Of a DNA stretch of 64,000 nt, positions 31,873-43,663 are shown piece after piece. Made by a program: the position numbers and the translations under genes. The notes below the pieces were generated by a model. That model was not told where the DNA came from. It made no database searches and saw nothing but the letters and a program-made list of their open reading frames with translations. The stretch is from Ipomoea triloba (Eukaryota; Streptophyta; Magnoliopsida; Solanales; Convolvulaceae). The stretch's first letter is position 1; every line of letters begins with the position of its first letter. Where the stretch lies: assembly GCF_003576645.1 (NCBI RefSeq), contig NC_044916.1:14210548-14274547 (forward strand), read 5' to 3'.

Positions 31873-33358
31873 ATATTTCATGACGACGGTAAAGGGATTG
31901 AGGAAGACTTGGAATACTTCTTATGCCTTCGCCCTTGCAGACTCATACTGCGTCAAGGGCAACAATGCGTGGCTGAACCTTACACGCCTCACCGATTTAG
32001 TAGGCAATTTGGATTTTATCAAGTTCATGCCCCTGGTTGCCTTGCACTAGACAAACGTCGCATCTCACTTGATGAGGGATTAAAAGAATGGCATCAATAT
32101 GCTCATACAGGGTCCCTATCAAAAGCGACATTTCCTACGAACCCGATAGCACCAAAGAGGCACCATTCTAGCACATATAGGACTTGGCTTCGGCAGGTGA
32201 ATGCCAGCTTACTTGAAGATCACATCTCGCAACTAATCACTCTTAGAAACCTATCCACATCCAAAATAGGAGAAGACAAAGACGCCCCCAAGAAAGACAA
32301 AGAAGCCGAGCTGTCTCACGATCATTCTCATAAAAGAAAATCAATGACAGAAGATCATCTTGAGAAGAATTCGGATGAGAACACCCCTAGCCACAAGGGT
32401 CGGCATTGGAAAAGGCCTAAACAAGACTCGTCAGCAGAGGTTATAATCATTCTTCATTTCTCGCAAATCACCCTTCTTACAAACATCTTCTAAATGTTGT
32501 TTTTTTCCTTTTGAACAGGTTGTAATTGAACATCATACAAGCAAAGATGCACAATCTTCAAATCAACCTCCATGCGATGAAGAGAACAATGAAGAATTAT
32601 ACTCTATTAATCCATCGAGCCCCTTGGAGATAGTTCAAGAAAAGACCCCTTCCATTGCGCCTCAAGTACTGAAATCAACACCTCAGGCTTCTATCTTCCA
32701 AAGTACAGATTTCTTCCTTTCAACATATAAAGCATTTGTTGTTAACTTTTGGAATACCCTTCGCGAAACATTGAGTGCGACCCCGATCAATGAGATCTCT
32801 TCTCTTAAAGAAAGCACTAAAAGAAATATTCAATTGATGAAAAAGGATGGAATAGATCTAACAGTATTAGAGGAACGAGTGACCGATTTCTTCGAGAGAG
32901 TTCAAGGCTACGACCAGATTCGTTCTAAGGCTTTGGAGGCTGCCTCACAAAAAGTCCAAGATGACATGTTACCCTTAGCAGAAGATGGTCTCACAAAGGC
33001 CCAAAAGGAATACTCTAAACTTCAAGAGTTACTACTTGATCACCGAAAAGCTTTAGCAGACTCCAATGGGCAACAAGATGATCTTGAGATCAAGATAAAG
33101 GATGCCAGGAAGCTAATAAAAAGATCCAAAGCACAGCTCAAGGATGTCCATGATCAAAAGCAAAAACTTGAAGATCTTATCACTAAGGCCCAACAGGAAC
33201 TCGATGATGCACAAGTTATCGTCTCAAATGCTGAAGAAGAAGTCTTACGCGTTCAAAACAATAATGTGCTGGTCGAAAATACTGAAGAGGACTTGAATGT
33301 TGCTAAGCATGAGGTGGAGGCACACAAAGCCGACCTCATGAACCTCAACTTGTTCTAG
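31873..33358 (+). pseudogene. Plant mobile domain (PMD) gene, C-terminal part, two exons
   Basis: Exon 31873-32439 reads in frame from the LTR edge. The phrase EPYTPHRFSRQFGFYQ and the following WHQYAHTGS stretch are like the end of the plant mobile domain seen in transposon-related plant proteins. A 79-bp intron (32440-32518, GTTATA...TTGAACAG) keeps phase 0. Exon 32519-33358 encodes an S/P-rich linker and a coiled coil of about 130 residues (from about 32965) and stops at TAG. AATAAA follows at 33479. The N-terminal part is missing: the LTR of element 2 ends exactly at 31872, so the rest may lie left of the window beyond that element. Both exons are open, so decay is recent. Whether PMD genes of this class are host genes or transposon passengers is unsettled. 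Confidence 0.7.
32440..32518 (+). other. Intron of the PMD gene
   Basis: 79 bp, T-rich, donor AG|GTTATA and acceptor TTTTGAACAG|GT. Removing it joins two open frames in the same phase, which supports it. Confidence 0.7.
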
Positions 33359-34181
33359 ATTCAAACTTTTATCATTGTTTGCTTTAGTTCGTTTTTTTTT
33401 CCTTATAGCTTCGAATTTTACTTCGATTTAGCTCGTTCTTCCTTTATTGAATTGTAAACCATACTTCCCTTGCACTTTAATAAAAATAATATATTTTCCA
33501 TTTTATTTATTGTCACTAAACTTGAATGACAACTACCATAAACCTTCTCCTTAAAAGATTTACATGAAATATGAACACAGGAAATTCTAGACAGATTCGT
33601 GCCTTCACTTCCACTTAAACTTTGACCCTTCAAACGTTGTATTCAAGCCTAGACATCTTCATGAACGTTGTAGCTCTGTAAGTTAGCTTTCCAAGGACAC
33701 CTAAATCGCCTCAATTGGATCAACATAGGTCGAGATATGACCAAAATACTAAACAGTGGTCAATCGCTACGGGAATGCATGCTTTGACAATTCTCTTCCA
33801 TTCCAAGACTTGCAATGCTTTCCGGACTTCTCCTCTTCTTTTCCATGCTCATATTGCTTATCTTGAATTATAATAAAATCACTATCTTGGAAACGAATTG
33901 GAGTTTTCTTTTTTTATGACTGAACTTAGACAATGAAATTTCTAAGCTACCTACGTACTCCCATGAAGGAGATCAAGTCAAACGTAGTTCAAATAACTTT
34001 TTGAATAGTTAATGCCGTACACAGTTTAAACTCTTGCGGGCCAAGAGCTTACCATACGCAGTTTAAACTCATGCGGGTCAGGAGTGTCTATGACTTGGGC
34101 CCACCAATAGACAAGTGAGATGTTTAGCAGTTTAACCACGCGCAAACATTTTTGGTGGACTTCTTCTCATTCATCAAAGTA
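33359..34181. other. PMD 3' flank and unassigned repeat-like DNA
   Basis: The first 130 bp look like a 3' UTR (AATAAA at 33479-33484). After that I see no gene. At about 34010-34086 two near-tandem units carry CAGTTTAAACTC(T/A)TGCGGG. This probably belongs to the same decayed Ty3 element as 34182-34790. Confidence 0.5.
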
Positions 34182-34790
34182 TCATGGCCATGCGATCACC
34201 CTCCAATTCTTGGGTGCCTCAACATCTTTACCATTTTGATATGTTGCATAACTTGATTCCATATTTTCTTCATTTTCTTCTTGTATAGAAGTGTGCACGA
34301 TAATCTTTGGCCGAATCTTTAAAACTTCGCCACACAGAACATTAACATCGGCTTCTCGTCTCATACGAGAAGGGACTACACTCTTGATTTCCTTTGATGG
34401 TTCTATGCTAAGACGGGACTTGGTATGCTTCTTAATGGTAGTAACAGGTCCAAGTCTCTCATGCACAGGCTTCCTCTTGACTTCCTTAGAACTTGCCCCC
34501 AACCTGTTAAAGACTGATTGTCGTGACTCCACCTTACCGATCCTGTCAAAAACAGATTGCTTCTTATCTTTACCTTGCTCCTCAATAGTAATGCAGTTAC
34601 TTGCAGCTCAATTTATGAATATCTTCACGGGTTTCGGTGGAACATACCCCAACCCCTTACGTGTATGAACTTCTTGCTGTTTCGAAATTCCTTTGCCACC
34701 AGCTTCCGGGATAAGCCTTCCCAACCTTTGTGGCTCCTTAGGAGAATCACTAGGAGACATTTGGGTCATGGATTGGGGGTTGCAAAAGTG
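34182..34790 (-). pseudogene. Decayed Ty3/gypsy gag-pol spacer fragment
   Basis: On the minus strand one frame runs from about 34790 to the stop at 34182, interrupted by TGA near 34612. It contains LGRLIPEAGGKGISK, GYVPPKPVKIF, CITIEEQ, then three repeats of the type SVFDRIG, SVFNRLG and VHERLG, then VVPSRMRREADVNV. This series is characteristic of the linker between gag and protease in a class of plant Ty3 retrotransposon polyproteins. No RT or integrase of this element is nearby. Confidence 0.7.
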
Positions 34791-34844
34791 AATTTAATAG
34801 GAAAAGGTTTTAAAGAACAAGGGGGTTGAACGCCTTAGTTAGCA

Positions 34845-35966
34845 TATACAATTGACCACACTATAGGGGTTGTAAAAACGAGGTTCGAGAATGGTCACGG
34901 GAGTCACGGTATCAATACCAAGTGACGTCACACTTGGACTCTCAATCCTCATTTGGTTGAGGTATTTTATCAAACACCTTGCCTACCACTCCTCCCGGAC
35001 CTCATCCTTTCGGATAGAGGGCGGGGATGTGGATGAGTTGGACCCGTGAGAGGCCGCTATCGCACACACAATCACTTTTACAAGGTCTACTATCTATTCC
35101 GGCCGGAAATAGAAGCAAAGCACAATGAACTTCAACCACACAAGACTAAACCCACTTCATCATTTCCACATTCATATGAAAAAATTCAAACATCAATCAA
35201 AATGGCTAATATGGGGCAAACAATCCCCTCTACTTATCTACTCAAACATAATCAAATCCAAGATCAAACAAAGAAAAATAACCAAAACAAATATATTAAA
35301 GTTGCAATTTTTCAAGATAAAGAGTTGAGTATTATACCTAAGGAACCACTTGATCTACTATATCTTCTTCTTCATCTTTCTTCTTCAATCTATGGAAATT
35401 TTATCTAATCTAATCTAATTTAATCTATGGAAAGAAAATATGGGGATTTTCCCCAAAGGGGAAGAGGCTAAAGAAGATTAGTTCGAAAAAAAGATGAGTT
35501 CCCCTGAAAATCATATCAAACCTCCTTAAATAGCCTCCAAAATTTCGCCCTAAAAATTTCTGCGCTGTGTCTCGTCCACGCGGCCACCACGCGTGGTTGT
35601 GGGCGTGGACGCTTACTGGATTTTATCCACGCATGCAACCACGCGTGTGGGCTGCGTGGACCCAAAATTTGCTTCTGTTGTCCTGTTCTAAGTTCTAGCC
35701 CTCGACGATGCGGTGCCATATCAACTTGCCTCGCCTCATTTGGACATTCCTAGCTCCGGTTACGCCTGTTTTACTGAGGTGTCGCCAGAATGCCCTGCGA
35801 AAGATTAGCTTTGTGCAAATTATATAAAAACACATACAGTTAGTGCCTAGACCTATATGCAATGAAATTGTCCTAATCTAACAAGTTTTAGGCCTAATGG
35901 ACATCTAATATAGCCTTTTTCACACCTAAATTACCCCCCAAACACGGCTACTTTTGGCATATATCA
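34845..35966 (-). mobile_element. Diverged Athila-like LTR or LTR fragment
   Basis: Read on the minus strand it may start TGATATATGCC near 35966. It has the same order as the Athila LTRs in this window: a GC-rich block of CCACGCGTGG palindromes (35576-35665), then a TATA-like CTATTTAAGG near 35527, then A-rich leader. Nucleotide similarity outside these marks is low. The lower edge is uncertain. Confidence 0.5.
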
Positions 35967-36659
35967 ATACTCAACAATATGTTCAGGACATATCCCAAAA
36001 TCACAGAGGAAACAACAGAGTCAACAGACCACAAAATAGCTATTGGAATAGAAGTTGAACATGAACAGGCGGAACAGAGTAGCGGAACAACCCCTTCGGT
36101 CGCACTCCACCGCCCCAACTGGCGGACCGACCAACAGAGCAACCCAGTCCGTCGCACCCCACCGTCCCCACTAACAGCACCCTCTCACGGAACACCCTGG
36201 TCCGCCGCTCCCTTCCATGGGAAGGCGCGGGGCTCCCTAGTAGATTCCATCCTTCTGCCATCCTAGACCACCAGACACTTACGGATTACCCAGGCGGGAC
36301 ACATTATACCACCTAAATGCACCGCAAGTGCAAACCCAGTACACCACTCCCAAACCAGAACAGAATACACGATAATCTAATCCAGAATACATAATAAGCT
36401 TAGATTGCACAGATTACACATCTAAGAGACCAAATAATACATAGAATCCATAACAATAGATACTCATACTCATCACAATGAAAAGATAATGAACACAAGT
36501 CCAATAATCCATAGTGTATATCTATCATTAGAGTATTAGAATACAGAAATGGGCTCACTCAAATCAAATATTAATTTCATGAATATAGAACATGGTCCTT
36601 CAACAATCGTTATACCCTGCACCACGGTGCACATAGCAATGTGCACCACGTACGTAAAA
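35967..36659. other. Unassigned DNA left of the Athila element
   Basis: No convincing gene. 36040-36260 is GC-rich (CCGCCCCAACTGGCGGACC, CACCGTCCCCACTAACAGC) in an AT-rich setting and its ORFs on both strands show no known domain. A perfect hairpin lies at 36626-36647. Confidence 0.5.
36626..36647. repeat. Perfect short inverted repeat
   Basis: GGTGCACAT, loop AGCA, ATGTGCACC, 13 bp from the edge of the Athila LTR. The site TAAAA (36655-36659) next to the LTR is the candidate target duplication. Confidence 0.7.
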
Positions 36660-37616
36660 TGACAACAACTTGCATGCATAGGGTGAAATGTCAAAAGATA
36701 TTTATGTTAAAACAGAAAGTCTGTGACTCCCCGAGTGTCGGTCTCGAAGGAGGGACGTGGAGGTGTGTCAAACATTCGGGAGTTTACTTGATTGGATCAT
36801 GCATAGGACTCGAGTGTGGTGAAGAGTGATTTGTGAGTGAGAGTAGTTCATTGGTTGGTTTGAGTGCAAGAGAGTAGTAAAGTAAAAGTGATTTTGTGAA
36901 TATGTAAAAGGGGTAGGGATTGGATAGTGTTCATGAATATTGCATAGTGAGAGTCTAAGGTCATGGATTAGGATTGCTAGGATATTGTCTATTCAAGAGT
37001 GTGTTGTCTTAGTCCTTTTCCACCTTGTGTACTAAGGCTTCTTTGACTTAGGAGTGCCTTCAAGCATCCAAAGTTCTAAGAGGAATTTTATCAAACACTT
37101 AAGCTACACACTATCCTACTATTCTTAAGAAGTCCATAGGAACTTTGATTGTGTAAAGCTTCAAATCCTAACTCTAATCAAAGACATGAAAGAGTCAAGA
37201 GCTCAATCTCTGATCTAGATTAGCCAAATCCAAACAAGATCTCATCAAAAGAACAATCAAAAGACAAGAATAGATAATCCATCAACACAAACTCATAGAT
37301 CCAAGATATAGAAATAAGATCATCACAAAAGCAATATTCAATCACACAATCCAAATCCCTAGACTAAACTAGCTACTCATGATATGAAATGCAAGCAAAA
37401 GCTAATTTAATCCAAGAACAAGATAGCTAAAATTATATAAATGAAATAGAGATCACCTAGAGAGAAGAAGATCTTCAATCCAAGCTTGTTGTCTTCTACA
37501 ATGGAGATTGATCTAATCTAAAAACTAAGAAAAATGGAGAAAGTTCTCCAAAGGAAAAACTAAGAAAAGGGAAAACTAAAATTCAGGAATCCTCTACTGA
37601 AAATTCATCAAATGGG

Positions 37617-37624
37617 TTTAAATA
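37617..37624 (-). promoter_or_regulatory. TATA-like box of the Athila LTR
   Basis: TATTTAAA on the minus strand. The 5' LTR has the same box at 63800-63807. The GC-rich palindromes lie 40-120 bp upstream of it in both. Confidence 0.65.
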
Positions 37625-37664
37625 GTCTCCAAAATGACAACCCTAGCTGAAATTCGCGCATCAC

Positions 37665-37743
37665 CGTCTCCACGCCTCTCACACGCGTGTGAGCGTGCGT
37701 GGGGAGCTTCTGGAAAGTTTCCACGCTTGCTCACACGCGTGTG
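37665..37743. repeat. GC-rich palindrome block in the Athila 3' LTR
   Basis: A 16-bp perfect palindrome CTCACACGCGTGTGAG at 37678-37693 and a 12-bp CACACGCGTGTG at 37732-37743, with GCGTGG words around them. Confidence 0.88.
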
Positions 37744-37981
37744 GCCTTCCAGATTGGTCCTCCGGGGCTCCGCTCTTGCCTGGTTTGCTCTTAAAGCTCA
37801 TTTTTTGGTCCTATTCGCTCCCGGGGCTCCTGTTTTGCTTCTTTTAAGCTAAAAGTAGCTTCCGTGCATCAGTTAGTGATTTTCAAGCATTTACGCGGAT
37901 AATTTACCAAATAAGGATGCTATAGACGCGATAAAACACCCTAAAATGTGCCTGAAATAAGGGTATCTCGGAGTCTTATCA

Positions 37982-39399
37982 AATTTTCCACACTTTGCTT
38001 CTTGCTTGTCGTCAAGCAAGACATTTTACTCTCTAAGCATATAAGTCTCCGAGATACTCTCCCATGCAAAATAAAGCTTTTGGCAAGTCAAAATAATAGG
38101 TGTCTAAGACTGTTGAAACGGGGGAAATCATTTGTGTTATCTATAAAGGATTTTGGTAAGATGTCAGCAACTCAAGAAATATTTTCGTGAAATAAAAACC
38201 TTTCGTAGATAAAACAAATAAAACAAGAGATCACACTTCTCGCACCATACGCAAGCATGCATTTCTAAAGTTTTGGTTCACCTTTTATTTAAATAGGGCC
38301 TCTAGCCGATCCCACTAGTGGGAACGATGTGCACTAGCTAATCAACTTTCCATCCTTATACGCCAAAGCCCAACGTAAATGTAAATGAGGGTAGGGGCAT
38401 GGACCACTCACCGCTTTTGGCTTAGCGCGGTCCCTCTTTCTTCTCACTTCCTAGGATAACGTCATCGAGCCACCCGACTTCACATGGAGATCCATGCTTT
38501 TTCGAAAGTCAGTGCAATGGGTACTCGAATCCTAGCAAAGCGGCTCACCTCAGCACTATTTTCTCAATTCTTGGGATCTTTTTATGTGAACAACCGACTC
38601 CAGATAAAGCTTTTTGCTTACCGAAGACTATGGTTTGGACACAACCCAACGAATTGGCTTCCCTCAATTTTAAACTCTTTGGTGATTGGCGTTTTGCCTT
38701 TTCGACTTCTCCTCGTGTCAACCCCTCATGCCTTTTTCTATTTAATGTTCAAGGGTTTTGTTTTCTCATTAAGCTCATCATTAGGCTCACCTTTTGCCCC
38801 ATGCCCTACCAAGGTTAGTTCAATTCCGGGCCTCGCTAGTTTTATCTTTCTAAAATTAAAGAGTGCACACTCCCACTTCAAGAGATCCTTGACTAAGGTC
38901 CTACGTAAATAAGAGGTGAACATCATGCAAGCAAGCAAGAATATAAACTTATTTGGCTCTAAACACTCTCATGGGTGCGAAAACTAACTTCCTCAAAGAT
39001 ATTTCGAGAGTAAAAAAAATTTTGGGCATCTAGTCAAAATTCTCCCTAGATAACACAAATAATAACTCTCTTTTCAAAACTACAAATGCACCCGCTTATC
39101 ATTCCCAAGAGCTTCAACTTCTAAAACTAAGCATGTAAGCATGTAAAGCACGAAGTGTGTCCTTTACACACTTTAAAGTAAACATCGTCCTCGATGTTTC
39201 TATACGTACAGTGTAAAAGAACGAAACAGGGATTCTAAGGATAGACAAATAAAAATCCCTTTCCACACTTTGGAAATTGCTCTGGGATAAAGGGTCTGCA
39301 TCAAACGATCCTATTAATCATGGTAAACTTAAGTATACTCATACACAAAGCTATAAAGAAAATATTCCCACACTTTAAAGATCAAAACGGGGCTTAAAA
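37982..39399 (-). other. Athila 3' non-coding region, first part
   Basis: Starts with the polypurine tract (minus: AAAGTGTGGAAAATT, ending at 37982). The word AAAGTGTGG recurs on the minus strand near 39258 and 39370, and at 42034 beyond the solo LTR. No credible ORF; the longest frames show no domain. Confidence 0.75.
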
Positions 39400-41980
39400 T
39401 GTAACACCCCAATTTTCAACTCTTACATTAATTACAAATCAGTATTCATATGCTGCGGAAGCTTACATCTTATGAGCAGAAAACTGGGTGCTACCGCCAC
39501 ACCTAGAGTGAATTCTATCACCTCTTTGACAAACTCCACTCTAAGTGCACAGGCTAAACTTACAACATTAACAACAAACCTTGTCTACATCAAAGAGTAG
39601 ACCCCAACCTGCACTTCCATCCTATTTAGAGCTCATCGGCTACAGGGCTCCACACTAATCTGCAACTGATAAGAACACATTGAAGTGTAGTTAGCGCGAC
39701 GGCTAAGTAAGGAAATCCATTTGTCACTTAAAAGTAGACAAAGGTTTGAAAACATTTAGTGAAACAACATGCACTCGTCTCGTAAGACAAAATCATTTCT
39801 TTCTCAAAGACGTTACAAAATAACTCTTTTCTCGTCTTTAAAACTTCCTTAGTTTCATATAGTAAGAGTGAGGCCTACAACCTCGGGCCATGGCACTCCA
39901 GCCCTCCCGTAGGTTCCTCCCTTATCCCAACCCCGGGCTGTGGCACTCAAGCCTTCCCGTGGGCACCTCTCCTTATCCCAACATGACGACATAACGGCGA
40001 ATAGACTTCGCTCTAACAATATAACGACCACTGGGCAAGGGCACTTAAAGCCACCCGTGGGTCAATCAAGGTCCTCCTCACTTACTTTAGAAACTACGGT
40101 TTTGAAAACATGATTCTTCCTTCAGTTTTTCTTACTCAAATCATTTCTTTTGGACATATTTCACAAATGAGTCCAATATTGAAATCGGCTACTTCATTAG
40201 CCTCTGAAGGATTTTCAAACATCATTTTCTCAAACAATAAGGTTTTGACAACCTTTATACCAAAATAGCATACGTCTTTCAACGTAAGTTTTCATAAACA
40301 TTTTTGGATACACTTCATATGTCCATCTCACACTTAAAACAACCATCCTCAACTATCGTCCTCAACAACTTCCACCATGATCAACACCATTAGATCATAA
40401 CTTGAGGATATCGTACATCCAAACATATATAAATTCTAATAGGTAAGGTCATTGCCTAACCATAACCCAAAAATCATGAGATTATTTTAATCTCCATCAT
40501 TAATCCACGTCCTTAGCATCACCTAATCACCATTAACTCACTAACTACCTCACAATTATCATTAACACATCCATAATCATACTAAGCATAATTCAGAAAA
40601 TTTCAGCTTGGCGCAGTCCGAAAGATTGAGCCGGTAAAAATAGTTCCCGAACTCTTTTTCACTTGAAATTTTTATGGTAGATCCCAACTTATAGTACTTG
40701 ATGTCCATAAAAAGTTTGGTCATTTTGGTCGCGAATAAACACAGAAAATTCCATTTTGCCCTTGGCAGTGTGCTGTCCGGAATTTGTCTCTCTCTGGACC
40801 AGTTTTGGAAAAATTCCGAAAACCATACTTACTACTCCGATCATTATGAAATTTTATATGCGGTTCTACACTTATAGAACTACATGTCTAAAAATAGGAT
40901 CAAAATACCTTACCAATTTTTCCCAATAAATCTCGGAAGTTACTGCCAGAATCTACCCTGATTTCCTTTCACTATTCTCACAAGTATAAGCTCATATGAA
41001 CATAAATATAACATATACATGCATATCCAAGCTATGAACATGTATAAAAATATTTCCAAAGCTCAAAAACACCATATTTCAACCAAATAATCAATTATCC
41101 AAATTCAAGTGACTAATCCAACTTAAGGGATTCCTTACCTCTTTGAGAGCATTCTAACACCATAAGATGGATTTTGGATCTTTTCCCCAAATTTCACCTT
41201 AAACCCTAGGATCAAAATCAACACCATAACAACAAATGCAAAGAAACTAAGCTTAGATTCATGATCTAGGAAGGAATACAAAGCTTTCTACCGAATAATA
41301 TTGAAATCTTACCGAATATTCTTGAGACTTGAGAAGGAATTTAGCTATGGTTTCAATGGAAGAAAAACAATGGAGATCACACACTTCTCTCTCTTGCATT
41401 TCGGCAAAGTGGGGAAGAAAAGAGAGGAAAATGGCTTTTATATTGATCCCAATCTTATGTGATAAGATTAAGAGGAAAAAAAATAATAAAATAATAAAAT
41501 ATCTTCCAACTTATCAGTTGGGGTCCAAACAGATAAAGTTTCGGTGGAAAATAATTTAAACAGGAATAATTTTGAAACCAAAAATTTATTCCAGACTAAA
41601 CCTCAAAATTGGGCTAGGTTCGAAAATTTATTCCAGACTAAACCTCAAAATTGGGCTAGGTTCGGTACACCGCTCCAGACTAAACCTCAAAATTGGGCTA
41701 GGTTCGGTACACCGCGAAATTCTAAACCTCAAAATTGGGCTAGGTTCGGTACACCGCGAAATTCTGCGATGTTACGGTCAAAATAAATTTTCACCCTTGT
41801 AGTCCGTCTAATTCCAACTTAACTAAGCAGGAAGTTCATACTTAGTCATAATATGCATAATCATCCATTTCCTAGGAAATCCGAGCTGAAAATTCGTTCC
41901 TTAAAAATTTTATGGTTCGTGACCGGCACGTATAATCGCAGCTTATTTCCTAGACTCATTGGAATAGGTGAGGGGTTACA
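39400..41980 (-). mobile_element. Solo Tekay-type LTR
   Basis: 2581 bp, TGTAACACCCC to GAGGGGTTACA, flanked by a perfect 5-bp duplication TAAAA (39395-39399 and 41981-41985). No interior, so it arose by recombination between the two LTRs of one element. TATAAAAG is at 41435-41442 (minus). It lies in the 3' non-coding part of the Athila element. Confidence 0.95.
41575..41775. repeat. Tandem repeat in the solo LTR
   Basis: The unit CTAAACCTCAAAATTGGGCT plus AGGTTCGGTACACCGC is repeated four times with variable linkers. Other LTR copies have one. Frames through it spell KPQNWARFG repeatedly and are not genes. Confidence 0.9.
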
Positions 41981-41985
41981 TAAAA

Positions 41986-42579
41986 TTAGAAAAGGGATAA
42001 GAGGATAAACCGAGTATGCATCCCTCTTTCCACACTTTAGCCTCCAGCATAGGCCTGCTCCCGTTATAGATGCTCTATAAGAAATGGAGACATAACATAC
42101 AAAAAGGGTTTTTGGAGTACTATTCAATTATTATAAGCTGATAGAAACATAAAAGCAATAAATATAATAAAAACTTAGATAATAAAGCATAAAAATAAGT
42201 AGAAATATTCGAATAGAAATGCAGAAAAGTAAAGCAGTTGGAAATTAAATAACATAAAGCGATAAAGATAAATAAAGCAAAGTAAAGAGATAAAAGAAAT
42301 AAAAGTCGGAACCCCGCGCATAGGGATCCTAATGTTCAGGTGGGGCCATTAACCATAGTAACCAAAGTCACAGAACTCAGAATCAAGTGTCAATCAGTCA
42401 GGACCGAGAAAAATTGAAGGAAGGCATCACTCATCACCGAAGGGACGAAATTGCCTGTCGAATCTAACTTCAAGAGCGGCAATTCTTCTAGCATTATCCT
42501 CCACCGCCTGTCTCATGCGGTTGAGGTCCTCGGTGTGAACATCCTGTCTTGCGGAGATGGATGTGAAGTGGCCTTGCTG
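41986..42579 (-). other. Athila 3' non-coding region, second part
   Basis: A-rich sequence with one AAAGTGTGG word (minus strand, near 42034) and no ORF of note. It follows the stop of the ATHILA ORF. Confidence 0.65.
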
Positions 42580-43662
42580 TCAAGTATGCTCCTCACGCCA
42601 ATAGTTCATTTGTTCCTCATGGAGCTGTCTATGAAAATTCTGTGACGCGGTCCACTCCATTGGAGTAGGGCCTTGCTCTTGTGCAGCATCCTCCTCCTCA
42701 TTCTCTTCCTCGTCCTCGTTGTCATCATCAGAAGCCTCTAGATCAGGTGCATCATCACCTCCAAGCCTTAATTCTACAGCAAAGAACTCACCCACGGAGA
42801 AAGAAATTGTACAACCATCGGATCTCTCTCCCATCAACCGGTTCAGTAGACCCAACCCAATGCACAGTTTAGTAACAAAAGATCCAATAAACACAGTCTG
42901 AACCTTAGGCTTTAGCTGGGTCTGGAGCCACTTCCTAGCTTGAACGCCCATGTTGATGCGAACATCATTCTCCATGCACCACATGTAGAATAGATCCTGC
43001 TTGTATACCTTGTTGCGGTTTGTGGTTCTGCCTGAGAGATTTATGGCGAAGGCTAATCTGATAGCCTTCAGAGCATTCCGGGTGATGAGCTTTGCTTTCA
43101 AATTTGAAGAGTTATATGGGGCATTGTTGGTGATTCTTCTCCAATACTGTCTAGCAACTTCGTCAGTATCAAAATCTTCCTTGAAATCTCTGAAATATGG
43201 CATGGATACGCTTGCTGCATCATGAAAACCGAGTATAACCCCTAAAGTGTTGACAGACATACTGTTGTGGTTGCCGAAAAGAGTGAATGAAATGGACTCC
43301 CTTGCATCGTTGACTTCCCTTCTAATCTCTAGGGTCGCCAAGAACTCATAGGTGACAGGCGCATAGGTGGGTCCTCTCCACTGAAACAGATAGCGGAGCT
43401 GTGGGTGCCTAAGGAGCATATTCACTTCTTCCAAACAACCAAATTCTCTTAAAACATTGTCCTCAAAGTGACGACCAACAGAAAGCTGCTTCCCTTTATA
43501 GTTATCTACCGTTGCAAGTTGAATATGTGTCAAGTGTCGCAATGACCTTGACCCCGGCTCTTGTATAGCCTGTTGAGCAGTAGCTTGTTGTCGTGTCCTA
43601 GATCGACTCGATTCTCCTACATCATGTTTTGATTTCTTTGAAATTTCTTTCGAGCGTCCCAT
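42580..43662 (-). CDS. ATHILA-family env-like ORF
   Basis: 360 codons, ATG at 43662 (MGRSKEISKKSKHDVGESSR), uninterrupted. The middle (residues about 80-290), with LRHPQLRYLFQWRGPTY, YEFLATLEIRREVNDA, SVNTLGVILGFHD and FYMWCMENDVRINMG, matches the ATHILA ORF1-type domain known from Arabidopsis Athila elements. The C-terminus is very acidic (DDDNEDEEENEEEDAA). It sits where env-class Athila elements carry their extra ORF. Function is unknown; no signal peptide or membrane span is seen. A splice acceptor (TTTGTAG) lies directly before the ATG. Confidence 0.87.
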   Translation of the reverse strand: MGRSKEISKKSKHDVGESSRSRTRQQATAQQAIQEPGSRSLRHLTHIQLATVDNYKGKQLSVGRHFEDNVLREFGCLEEVNMLLRHPQLRYLFQWRGPTYAPVTYEFLATLEIRREVNDARESISFTLFGNHNSMSVNTLGVILGFHDAASVSMPYFRDFKEDFDTDEVARQYWRRITNNAPYNSSNLKAKLITRNALKAIRLAFAINLSGRTTNRNKVYKQDLFYMWCMENDVRINMGVQARKWLQTQLKPKVQTVFIGSFVTKLCIGLGLLNRLMGERSDGCTISFSVGEFFAVELRLGGDDAPDLEASDDDNEDEEENEEEDAAQEQGPTPMEWTASQNFHRQLHEEQMNYWREEHT

Positions 43663-43663
43663 C

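Larger units (their letters stand above)
36660..37981 (-). mobile_element. 3' LTR of the Athila-type element
   Basis: 1322 bp. Sense start TGATAAGACTCC at 37981, sense end GTTGTTGTCA at 36660. It matches 62675-64000. A TATTTAAA box (37617-37624, minus) lies about 360 nt from the start, and a GC-rich palindrome block (37665-37743) is just upstream of it. Confidence 0.92.

Noticed and set aside
35979..36266. 95-codon ORF and opposite-strand frames in a GC-rich patch
   Set aside because: Open on both strands through lack of AT-rich stops; no recognisable domain.
38484..38912. 142-codon ORF in the Athila 3' region
   Set aside because: No domain, no counterpart, and antisense to the element.
41544..41802. 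ORFs with KPQNWARFG or NLKIGLGSV repeats
   Set aside because: Translation of a local tandem duplication in a solo LTR.
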